From Cyrtodaria siliqua (lineage: Eukaryota > Mollusca > Bivalvia > Adapedonta > Hiatellidae), in the NCBI GenBank assembly GCA_037043455.1, contig JAWPHD010002611.1, positions 184,817 through 248,816 on the forward strand: a stretch of 64,000 nt of DNA. Direction: 5' to 3'. The notes under the pieces are model-generated. The model was not told the DNA's origin, did no database searches, and saw nothing but the letters and a program-made list of their open reading frames with translations. Below, in pieces: positions 53,202 to 63,031 of the stretch. Each line of letters begins with the position of its first letter. The stretch's first letter is position 1. A program made the position numbers and the translations under genes.

Positions 53202-56200
53202 CTGCAAGACAGTAAAACAAATGATGACGATATTTATTTTCGCTTTGAACAACTATAGGTTTAATCATTGATTTCGAAAAGCGGATATGACAATTACTCA
53301 GCCTATGGATATGAAGCCGAGCGTTATTGTTGATGGGATGGAAACTGGAAAAACTGTGGAAACCGATGCACCAGGACAGGTGACGAATAAGTATTGTTGT
53401 TAGTTTAATAAAAAAAGAAATGAAATGGGGCGTTTACGTCCCATTAACACATCGTATTAGTTTATATTGGGACAGCAATCTAAGAGGGAGGTTTGATGAA
53501 GGATGGTATCCCACCAATCACGCCTCGGCTTGGTATGCAGTATAGTAAGATCCAGCGAGTAAGATCCAGTATAGCAAGATCCTGCGCTAATTGGACAGGA
53601 CACTTAACTTGGAACTTTTGTTCTCCGTCGAACACTTCCAATTTGACTTGAATTTCAACCGTACATGACCCACCACTACAGATACGATGCTAGCAAGGTT
53701 TAATCTACCACATCTACATCAAGTCGAAGCACCACCATGAGCTAAGATGTGTAGATATAGTATATGCTTTGCCCTAAGGGATGGAACGCTTTCTCTATGT
53801 CTTGAACAAATAAGATTTGTTTTCCTCATTTCTTCAAATGTAATCCGTTTTGATCGAATCTGACTCCAGTACATACATAAAACTCGTATTCTATATAAAT
53901 AAGTTTACTGCAGCTTTAGGGCACTTGTAACAAATCATTCAAGAGTTGTTACCCATAATCAACGATGTACCACCCGGTACCACCTCAAACGCGTTTTTCT
54001 TGTTATAAATATACCCAACGTTTTCGACTATTATATGTCTTATAAATTGCTCTTATTTGGTCCCTGCTTTGAGGGCATCATTAATACAATTTTGGGATAA
54101 ATGTCCGGGATGAGATATTCAAGAGCCTGTTCAGGTCTACTCTCATTTCTCAAACTGTGCTGATTTAATTGTCGAGTCATTTGGAGTGTTTGTAAGGTAG
54201 GTTGACACGGAGAGGGTCATCCAGACCTCATTTGTCTTGTTTAAGACAGGTATTCGTATTACAAATATGCGTTTTAACATCGATGTAGGCTGCCATTACG
54301 GGTAGTTGATAATGTCCATATATGGCAAGCATGAATGTAATATTTCAAATATTACGAGAAAAGTTACAAGTTAATATTGTGGTAGGAAGAAGGAAATGGG
54401 GAGCACTTGATACACACGAGCAGGACAGGTGACGAATAGGCTTGTTATAAACAGTTTCATAACAAGCCTATAAAAAGAATTGCGGTTTGTATTGCATTTG
54501 TCAAACCGGACAATAGTATAACATAATATAATACTTATTTTGCTTTCAATGACGGATTTAGCGCCTGACAAGCTTTATTAACTTAAAAGAGATACAACTC
54601 ATATACCCTTCCTGGCCTTGTTAGAAACATAGCAGCTTTTTTCATAACTTAACGACATAGACACTTTTGAGATGAAACTCGTATTCTTACTCTGAACCGA
54701 ACTATACATAGCAGAGAAAGAACGACATATATTGGTTAATTCTATCCTTGTCGGGGCAACATCTGTATTCCCATTAAAAATGATGGAACTATAAAGATGC
54801 GATGCTCCTCTTTCAGACTCGTAGAGTAACTCATAACATAACGATTATTACAGTTCAGTCTGGTAGAGTTACTCATAACATAATGATTATTACAGTTCAT
54901 ACTAGTAGAGTTACTCATAACATAACGATTATTAGATTTCAGACTTGCAGAGTTACTCATAACATAACGATTATTACAATTCAGACTCGTAGAGTTACTC
55001 ATAACATAACGATTATTACAGTTCAGACTGGTAGAGTTACTCAAAACATAACGATTGTTAGAGTTCAGAATAGTAGAGTTACTCATAACATAACGATTAT
55101 TACAATTCAGACTGGTAGAGTTACTCATAACATAATGATTATTACAGTTCAGACTGGTAGAGTTACTAAAACATAACGAGTATTACTGTCCAGACTGGTA
55201 GAGTTACTCATAACATAACGAGTATTACAGTTCAGACTGGTAGAGTTACTCATAACCAAACGTTTATTAGAGTTCAGGATCGTAGAGTTACTCATAACAG
55301 AACGATTATTGGAGTTTAGACCCGATTATTAGAGTTTAGGATCGGAGAATTACTCATAACAGAACGATTATTGGATTTAAGACCCGTAGAGTTACTCATA
55401 AACAAACGATTATTGGATTTCAGACCCGTAGAGTTACTCATAAACAAACGATTATGGATTTCAGACCAGTAGAGTTACTCATAGCCAAACGACTAGTATT
55501 ATTATAGTACAGACTCATTATAGTTACTGGCGTGGCGCAATCGGTAGCGCGGCGGATTTGTAGCCGGAGGCCTCGGGTTCAATCCTCCGTGGTGCCACTG
55601 AGTTTCGTCAGTGTGTTCTTGGGTAAGACACTTTCCCTTATGGGACGTAAACCGGGCGGTCCCGCGTATCGGTCTATACTCCGAGCACGTTAAAGAACCA
55701 TAGGAATATATTCGATAATAAGAGTAGGGCACGGTTCCCGAATTCCGGATGTATCATCATTCCCTCTATCTGGGGCGGCTCTAAATAACCCATACCGTGT
55801 TGATGAGCCGTTAAACAACATTCAATTATTCAATTATCATATAGTTACTCATAATCGAACAATTATTAGAGTTCATACTCATATAGTTACCAAACGATTC
55901 ACACTCTTGGAGTTACTAACAACATAATGATTATTAGAGATTGCAGACTCGCAGATTTACTCATAACCGAGTGGGTGTTCTCCCAGATAGTGGAGTGCGT
56001 GGTCCAGTGGTAGAGCGCCGAACTCAGAATCGAGAGATCGTGGGTTCGATCCACGCTGTGGCTTTGTTATTTATCCTTGAGCAAGATAATGAATCCATAT
56101 TGCTTAGCACTGGTTCTACCCAGGAAGCGATCGAAAGTGATTAATTTAAGTTGCAATAACTTGTTCGCAATCGATGTAAAATAAATGTGTTTAAACTAAA

Positions 56201-58184
56201 ACTAAGATATTGGATATTGAGCAGGGCTCATATTTAATTAAACTGACGAACTAGAAAATGCAAGTGACATATTCAGAATGCCTCTTAACTTTTCATGTAC
56301 TGGCAAAAAAATGCAAAGGCATCAAAATACCTTACGCGTTTAAGTTAGAATAACATGTGTGATTTTGTTTTAATATGTGCTTTCATATCAATGGTGTTTT
56401 AATATGTTTAAGATTTCCTGATATGTCTTTGTATTTGTATGACACATATGGAATCTAGCATGTTTGATAATGATGAATGATCTTGTGCTTTTAACTTATT
56501 TGTTACATAATTGTACTTACACACACAACCGTAGAAATTGAAAGTAACTTTTTCGTTTTGCCAGTTAAAAAAATGCTACTGGCGAAATGTTGCCAGTTCA
56601 AATTGTCGCTAAATTTGAGCCCTGATTGAGTACTATACTATTATTGTTTAATTGTGTCACTGGCATACTCACAACTGATTTGTACAGAATGCCAGTTATA
56701 CTCACAACTGATTTGATTTGTACAGAATGCCAGTTATACTCACAACTGATTTGTACAGAATGCCAGTTATACTCACAACTGATTTGTACAGAATGCCAGT
56801 CATGTACATTGCATTGAGGCAAAGGTCTTAGTCCAAACATATGTTTTGTTTCCCCAATCAGCTCTAAACTGTTTTCTGTTCTAAATCTTCCGGTTTACAT
56901 ATTAAGTGATTAATTGTAACAGATCGGCGATGATACAATGTATCTATTTATTTTTTCTTTGTCTAAACGTAGGATCGTGAACTCACGCAAACGGAAACAC
57001 ACCAAATGTATTTTGTTTTGCCTTATACTTGCAGATTTATGACTATCGATCCATGTTTGTTTTGTATCATGAAGAGAAAACATGTATAGGAACGAAATCT
57101 TCACCATTAAGAAAGCGAAAGGGAGGGAGCGTAGTGACCCACCGCGGTTTCTTAATACTGAAGATTTTCTCTTAATAGACCCTATCCGACTTAGTGTTTA
57201 CCGTAGGTTTATCGATAGTCTTTATATAGATGACGCTCTAACCTGCGAAGAGCGCTGGTAGTAAATTATTCATGAATAAATGTAGCCAGTATTTGAAATT
57301 CTGATTGGTTTCAAAAGTAGGGTAAACGCTAAAACCTGTTGTCAATTCTCGACAATAAAACAAAACAGAGATATGCACTTGTGTCTCTGCACTATAGAGA
57401 ATGTAACTCATAAATCACTCGCTAAATACAAGTGTTTTAACGGAGCTGTTTTGCCTGTCTTGCATTGTCGATAAAGGCTGCATAGACAGTTTTTGCCATA
57501 CGCATGTATTCTCATATGGATCCCATATCGTTATCATATAAAACGTTATATATGGTATTTATTTAACAGGAGTGTCATGTAATTTCCATTTGATGATATT
57601 ACAAGATTCGCTTTTAAAACACAAAAACATCCCCCATTCTTATATGATACTTATGTATAACCCGCTACGGGTTCGAATGCCACTGGGAGCTCAACTTGTA
57701 AGTGCGAAATATTCTTACGGGTGGCGGGAGATATACAGTACTGGTTCTACCCAGGAAATATGGTGTGGTCTGCCTCTACTACAAAAAAAATATATCGACC
57801 GTCATATATGGCCTAAAATGTGCTAAAATGACGTAAAACATCATTCAAACAAACAAACAAACATTATATAAAATGTCTTATACCGCTCCTTCTATATAAG
57901 TACCGTTTAGTAGGTATCATATGCGAGTCATATAAGAATCATATGACGTTTATAATTGGCAACATTGTTCGTGTACTTACTCATAGCCGAATGATGCGTA
58001 GAAGTGATTGAACTCCCAGATACTGAGGATGTTGTTTTTGTCATTGTCGAACATCTCGAACATGAGCTCTGACGTTTCCTCGTCCATCTTGAACTCGGTC
58101 TGGAACATATCTTTGGCCTTGTCCTTGTTCAGCCGCCGCACAAAGTTCGGCGTGTACTTGTCAAACACCTTCTGTACCTCATCA
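52973..58184 (-). CDS. EF-hand calcium-binding protein, last two exons (partial)
   Basis: Exons 57981-58184 and 52973-53201 on the minus strand join in phase 2 with canonical gt-ag sites. Together they encode about 143 residues: a degenerate EF-hand-like helix pair (VFDKYTPNFVRRLNKDKAKD), then one intact EF loop D-N-D-K-N-N-I-L-S-I-W-E, a second loop E-E-D-G-T-G-N-L-D-I-S-K (Glu at position 1, Lys at position 12, so binding is doubtful), a charged helix and a TGA. The first of these exons begins in mid-codon, so upstream exons must exist; none was found up to 64000. It resembles the calmodulin / sarcoplasmic calcium-binding superfamily generally; the gene name is not known. The 4.8 kb intron holds two minisatellites and several SINEs. 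Confidence 0.82.
53202..54812 (-). other. Intron of EF-hand gene, unassigned part
   Basis: No gene or repeat recognised. A phrase repeated at about 53380 and 54426, 'acaggtgacgaata', suggests a small shared segment. Confidence 0.45.
54813..55980. repeat. 42-bp minisatellite (about 16 units plus decayed ends)
   Basis: Units carry 'tagagttactcataacataa' and 'cgattattacagttcagact'; unit starts recur every 42 bp from about 54824 to 55118, then become irregular. The array resumes at about 55848 after a SINE insertion. Because 42 is a multiple of three, one frame on each strand stays open for over 120 codons with a 14-residue period; not interpreted as genes. Confidence 0.92.
55529..55839 (+). mobile_element. 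Full-length V-SINE-like element inside the minisatellite
   Basis: tRNA-like head with A-box TGGCGCAATCGGTAGCGC and B-box GGGTTCAATCC. The central V-domain-like 'gtgttcttgggtaagacac' is followed by 'gttaaagaaccataggaata' and an ATTCA-type tail. Target duplication tatagttact (55519-55528, 55840-55849). It resembles the V-SINE superfamily reported in molluscs (RUDI-like); assignment by recall. Confidence 0.9.
55991..56150 (+). mobile_element. tRNA-headed SINE, family D
   Basis: Head 'gcgtggtccagtggtagagc' with B-box GGGTTCGATCC, then 'tatccttgagcaagataatg' (V-domain-like) and 'actggttctacccaggaa'. It directly follows the minisatellite. 3' end uncertain. Confidence 0.7.
56151..56663 (-). other. 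Intron of EF-hand gene, unassigned part
   Basis: No gene or repeat recognised. Confidence 0.45.
56664..56803. repeat. 33-bp minisatellite, four units
   Basis: Units of 'actcacaactgatttgtaca' plus 'gaatgccagttat'; the second carries a 5-bp internal duplication (gattt). The multiple-of-three period keeps both strands open. Confidence 0.9.
56804..57654 (-). other. Intron of EF-hand gene with a small hairpin
   Basis: A hairpin at 57092-57170 pairs 'gaaatcttcaccattaagaa' with 'ttcttaatactgaagatttt'. Otherwise unassigned. Confidence 0.55.
57655..57870 (+). mobile_element. tRNA-headed SINE, family C, copy 2
   Basis: Matches 45209-45430: 'gggttcgaatgccactggga', 'tacagtactggttctaccca', 'cgaccgtcatatatggcct'; ends in a CAAA-repeat tail (about 57846-57862). 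Confidence 0.75.
57981..58184 (-). CDS. EF-hand gene, internal exon
   Basis: Acceptor ttttgcag and donor gtaagt on the minus strand. Encodes DEVQKVFDKYTPNFVRRLNK, then DKAKDMFQTEFKMDEETSEL, then MFEMFDNDKNNILSIWEFNH and FYASFGY. The loop D-N-D-K-N-N-I-L-S-I-W-E fits the EF-hand consensus except Asn for Gly at position 6. Coding GC content is clearly higher than the flanks. Confidence 0.88.
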
Positions 58185-58239
58185 CTGCAAAATAAATAAA
58201 TAAAACGTGGAGTTATGTCCCGTTTACATATTTTTAATA

Positions 58240-58738
58240 TTAAGAGTTCAGAAAAACTTGCATAAGGGTGAAAGAATTATCAGAATTTGACGATAAACAA
58301 AGACGATATGATCATTTGAACGTTCTATTGAAACGGATATAGAAGTCGCCATTTTGAGAGCTTTACAGTTCTAAATGACTATAGAAATGTAATATTTATA
58401 AATATGAAAATTTACTGGTTTATAGGGAGAAAAAGACAGCAACTGTATGAAAAATATGTATACTTAATGGCAATAAACCGTTATATGACCAGTAAAGGAG
58501 TTTGTATTAGTTGTAGTGATTTTCTTTACTTTAAATGATATTCATCCATATTCCATATGTTGTAATTTGGAACTATGACGTCATATTTCTCAAAATGGCG
58601 GCACCTCTACCAACAACCTTAAAACAACCTTGAAATGATCATATATTTTCTGTTTAGAATCCAATTTGGATGAATCTTTAACTTTTTTCCAAGCTCTTCA
58701 GAACTCTCAATAATATTACATATTTTGCTGTGTCGCTA
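58240..58738. mobile_element. Palindromic element related to 34532-35027
   Basis: Opens 'taagagttcagaaaaacttg' and closes 'agctcttcagaactctcaat'; shares 'gggtgaaagaattatcagaa', 'atgatcatttgaacgttct' and 'tgtatgaaaaatatgtatac' with the intron 12 copy. The two halves are inverted relative to each other. Outer TTAA not resolved. Confidence 0.75.
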
Positions 58739-58924
58739 ACTCGCTTTAAGTTATGTAGATAGTATAGTACAATGAGCAGATCTGTAAGCAGACCAACTAT
58801 AATCTGTTCTATTTCAGTTGAACCATAGAATAAAATTCACTTAAAACCTACACATGTACATGAATTAGCAATCTATATTACTATATACACTATCGCCGTT
58901 ATATAACAGCAGCCTTAGAGGGAG

Positions 58925-59035
58925 ATAAGTTTCCCTTCGAACATGCCTCCGCGAGGGAGCGAACCTCCGCGGGTCAGCTGTATGTTGCTCTAAAGCCAAG
59001 GCCTTATCCACTGAGCTACCGAGGCCACGTCAACA
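58925..59035 (-). mobile_element. tRNA-like sequence, probably a SINE head
   Basis: On the minus strand: GCCTCGGTAGCTCAGTGGAT (A box), then GGAGGTTCGCTCC (B box) and a partly pairing acceptor end (GCCTCGG against CGGAGGC). The anticodon arm is imperfect and the T arm is followed by no clear tail, so a functional tRNA is unlikely. Confidence 0.5.
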
Positions 59036-59557
59036 GAGAAAGAGAACACCATAACTCACAGTTATCACATGACCCCTGTCAACAGCATTGCATACAAGGG
59101 AGTGAAATGAACGATTGAAATGGGGTTTCACGCCCCGTTAACACGTCATATTGGGTTACATTTGGACAGTAACCTCAAAGCGAAATGAGACGTAGAATGA
59201 AGTTTTCCGTCAGATATGACTCCACCAGTGAGGACGAAAAACACGCAGACTTCTAAAGCACAATGCCAATTCCACTTCTTGTATAACCCACAGCTGCCAG
59301 ATGGCATCGCAGTTGTCGTATAGTTATGGCATACATGTGTCATATGTAGGATCCGTTGTCAGACGACGTCAAAGTTATCATATGTAACCCACAGTTGTCT
59401 CATAGTTGTCATATATAACCCATACATGTTACATGGCATCTCGTTGTCTAATGGCATCACGATTTTCATATGTAACTCACAGTTTCTTTTATTGACACGT
59501 GCCCCTTGTGGTTCCCGGGCAAGCATGCGGTCGCTGCTTATCCAGACAGAGATCCAT
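59036..59557. other. Unassigned intergenic sequence
   Basis: Repeated short phrases 'catatgtaaccca' and 'cacagttgtc' (about 59288-59480) form a loose local repeat. No gene. Confidence 0.5.
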
Positions 59558-59812
59558 CAGGGGCGTAGCCAGAGCCTTTTGGAGAATACGCCTTGGGGGA
59601 GGGTGCGGGAGGGGTGTGAGTGCAATTTCGGAGGTTTGTGGCTTCATTTGAGAGAGATTTTGGAGGCTCTCGCCTCAATTTTTAATAGTACCTCACCCCC
59701 TACCCGCTTCAATTTTTATTGCTGATTTTAACAAATAAGCACTTTTATTTTTTCACCTTCGATTTTCTAGAGTAAGCCCGGGCGTACAGGAGTATGCCTA
59801 AATACGTCCCTG
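59558..59812. mobile_element. Short TIR element, CAGGGGCG family, copy 6
   Basis: Starts CAGGGGCGTAGCCAGAG, ends ACGTCCCTG; flanks TCCAT and TTCAT differ at one base. The most diverged right end of the six. Confidence 0.75.
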
Positions 59813-59867
59813 TTCATACAAATTCATAATTATTTTGTCCTCTTTTGTCGTATTTATTATCGTATTG

Positions 59868-60400
59868 TTCATGTTTCAGGTGATACTCGAGTAGTGGCAG
59901 AAAACAATGACAGTGACTCCATCAAAAAGTATTTTAAAAAATGTGTTTACAACCTAATTTGCATCCACTCTGAATTTCTACAGGTGGAAAGGTTCTATAT
60001 TATACTTTATCACATAACTTACGGTGTGGGAGTGGAATAACACCATTCTATATTTTCGATATACCACTAGTTATATAAGTATGCAAATTAGCCTAGTATG
60101 CGCTGTTAAAAAATCCTATTCCCACGGTTTATGTCGGTTTCGGGGGTTAAAGCAACAGGCAAAATGCAATAAGAGTCGATATGTGAGTTATGTGATAAAT
60201 AGAAACTAACATTCGTTCTCATTCATTATTGAATGTATTAAACTCGCATTATATCCTTTTGCCAACTCGTTTAATAAATTCAATAATGAATGAGTACTCA
60301 TGTAGGATCCTCTATGTATTTTGATTGATTCGATGTAAATGGAGGGCGGGTTTGGAATGTTCATTCATGTTGGCGCCATATCACCATTTTGTGTCGGTAG
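59868..60400 (+). repeat. Dispersed repeat E copy split by element P
   Basis: Left part 'tgttcatgtttcaggtgata' with 'gtagtggcagaaaacaatg', right part 'gatgtaaatggagggcgggt' and 'ttggcgccatatcacc'. Element P (60005-60294) lies between them. Confidence 0.65.
60005..60294 (+). mobile_element. Palindrome-rich element P, plus copy
   Basis: Second copy of the sequence at 51068-51316, with outer palindrome tatcacataac / gttatgtgata and inner cattattgaatgtattaaac / gtttaataaattcaataatg. Inserted in a copy of repeat E. Confidence 0.8.
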
Positions 60401-61941
60401 GCCGTAGATACTTGTTATGTATGTCGGTTAACATATAGATTTATGCTTTCAAACAAAAAAGGTATATGGAGATGAATTTATGATATAGGTTTCATTAAAT
60501 GCTTGTTTTCCATGTATTTGTTGTTGTTTTTTTTGGTTTATCTTCAATAAATAATCCTAATATAAATAGATCTGTAATTATTGTATAAAACTGAAAGTGT
60601 TGCCCTGGTTAGGTGAACAGCGACGCAATTCCTGGGTAACTCAAAGTTTAAATATCGACAGTGGACATAAACGTCTAATAATAAAGTGGGTTGTAATAAA
60701 GCGGATCAAAAGCGGATGTTATTAAACTGCAGCTTTGCAACCATCCTCAAACGCTAATCCGTCTGCATTTTGGCGCGTCACCCACGCATGGGACCATGTG
60801 GCGCCCGTTTTTAGAAGCGTTGTCGGGCATTCAACAGAAGAGTATAATTTTCCTCTTCAAACGTGACATAAATTATCCAAAACACAGCATGGTTTTTGAC
60901 AAGAATGGCGATCAGCGACAACATTAAGTGTACCATTACGACAAAGCATGTGGAGCGAATCGTAAAGATTTCCCCCCAATTTAGTCTTAGCTGAACATGA
61001 GTATATTCGCGTGTGCTATATGCATGTACATGATAGTGTGTTCTCCATTCTCCATTACATGATAGAGTGTTCTCAAATTGCATTAATATTCTATTTCAAA
61101 TTTACTTAAACTTAAGTGCTTGTATACGTTTTTGTTTTGGTTGTTGTTGTTTTGCGTTTGTTTATTTGCTGCTTAATCGTTGACGCAAATTGTTGAATCA
61201 AACTTAAATGTAATCGTCCTTAAGTAACGCATCATTTACCGTACGCAACAGCTGTTAGGCGCCATTGGCAATCTGACTAAATATAGAACGAGTTAGCTTT
61301 ATTAAAGTGAAATTAAACTTTGTCAATAGTATTCACCACTTATTCATACAAAATAACATTTGCATATGAGATCAAGGTCATTCTCCGCTTCAATTAATAG
61401 TGCGTATGCGTTTCACCTTCTTACACGCCGGATTCGGGCCGTTTGTGTTTTTGTTCTCTTTAGAGAATTTGAGATACTGGTCACTTTGGAAAGTGTCAAT
61501 GACTACATACATGTACAAAGTTTGATGAAGAAATATAAATGAATTTAGCTATGAAACAACTAAAAGACACAGACTTGCCCTTTTTATATTGATAAAAAGT
61601 CGAAAACATTGTGTCAGTGAGTTTTTACATATGCAAAAGATGATGAAACGTACCAAGAAAGAGTATAGGATATAAAACAAATGCGTTAAGTTTTCGGTTG
61701 AAATGTTTAACCATTAATTACGGTGACTTTGACATTTGTCATATTGGTATTGTTAGTCAACTGTTGGCATTGATTGAACATATGCAAAGTTTGATAACGA
61801 TTTGAAAAGTATGTATCCCATGAACGCTGCGCTTACATAATACAAGTAGCTTGCAGGGACATAACACATGTGTTGTATATTTAAACATAGAGATGAGGGT
61901 ATTTACACATTAGTTGTTTCAGATATGGCCTAAAACACATG
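60401..61941. other. Unassigned intergenic sequence
   Basis: No convincing gene on either strand. The 90-codon minus frame at 60811-61083 has no recognisable domain, and no exon of the EF-hand gene was recognised here. Confidence 0.45.
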
Positions 61942-61970
61942 TGGCAACATTGTTCGTGTACTTACTCATA
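61942..61970 (-). repeat. 29-bp copy of the EF-hand splice-donor region
   Basis: Identical to 57957-57985: the last five exon bases (TATGA on the minus strand) plus the first 24 intron bases. The sequence upstream of it on the minus strand shows no EF-hand coding. Confidence 0.8.
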
Positions 61971-62530
61971 AATATTATGTATTTCAATTAACGTCTGGGA
62001 ACATGCAAACTTGGTCTAGGAACATGCAAACTTGACACCAGTATACACTAATGCTCGCCTTACAAAGTTTGTAATTAACTAAGTGACACGCACAACTAGC
62101 TATAATATTATATTTTCATTTGTTTTGTTAATACATAGTTTGAATGATTTATTTATCTGCTTCAATGAACCAGTTGAGATGATTTAATTAAACAAATTGC
62201 CCTTAAGCAAATGATGACCTACTGAAAACGAAAACATTTTTTTTTTAAAAATAGGACATGTCAATAAAGAAAGTGTGTGAACAAAGATAAACAGAAATGC
62301 AGCTTGTGTACTGAAGAAACTCGCTGCAGCTGTAAAAAAATGCTATAAATTCAAAACATTTCTGAACAGACAGCAATTTTTTTGTTTTTAAACTCGCGGC
62401 GTCCATTTCTTTTTTCTACATGACTTGCATATTGGCACAGTATCGTTAATACGTATTTGTATATGTTTCAAAGCTAATTATTTTTGCATACCAAGTTACT
62501 ATGATAATTTTACTTTACATCATAATATAC
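61971..62530. other. Unassigned intergenic sequence
   Basis: Contains a short tandem phrase 'ggaacatgcaaacttg' twice (about 61998-62032). No gene. Confidence 0.45.
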
Positions 62531-62534
62531 TTAA

Positions 62535-63027
62535 AGGGGCTGATGCACTATTTTAAGGTTTATTTAAAAGGGCTCTGAAATACTTGAAAAAGGCTGAAAG
62601 ATATACCAAAATGTCATGAAAAATAAAGGAGATATGACCTATAGAAAATATGCAAAGAAACATAAATGGAGGCGGCCATCTTGGAACGATGACGTCATAG
62701 CGCCTTTTTACCATACATGGCATATTGACATAGAAAATCACTGCAAATGAAAAAATAAGATATTGACAAAGAAAATCACTGCAAATGAAAAAATAAATTA
62801 TTTATATTTGTATATTTACTTTTAAAACATATTCTGTCAATATGCCATATATGGTTACTATGTCGTCATCGTTGCAAGATGGCCGCCTCCATTTATGTTT
62901 CTTTGCAAATTTTCGATAGGTCATATCTCCTTTATTTTTCATGGTATTTTGATAATTCTTTCAGCTTTTTCAAGTTTTTCTGTGCCCTTTTAAATACATG
63001 GTGTTTGAAAATAGTGCATCAACTCCT
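62535..63027. mobile_element. Palindromic TTAA-flanked element
   Basis: Starts AGGGGCTGATGCAC, ends GTGCATCAACTCCT; TTAA on both sides (62531-62534, 63028-63031). The halves are inverted copies ('aaacataaatggaggcggcc' against 'ggccgcctccatttatgttt'). An internal 34-bp duplication holds 'gaaaatcactgcaaatgaaa' twice (about 62733, 62770). Confidence 0.88.
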
Positions 63028-63031
63028 TTAA

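Noticed and set aside
54742..55176. 128- and 124-codon repeat proteins, or a CRISPR-like array
   Set aside because: Units are contiguous without unique spacers, and the 42-bp period alone keeps both strands open. A eukaryotic intron context also excludes CRISPR.
58925..59035. Functional tRNA gene on the minus strand
   Set aside because: Acceptor pairing has a mismatch and the anticodon arm does not fold cleanly; more likely a SINE head.
60811..61083. Upstream EF-hand exon on the minus strand
   Set aside because: The translation has no EF-hand pattern and no suitable phase-2 donor.
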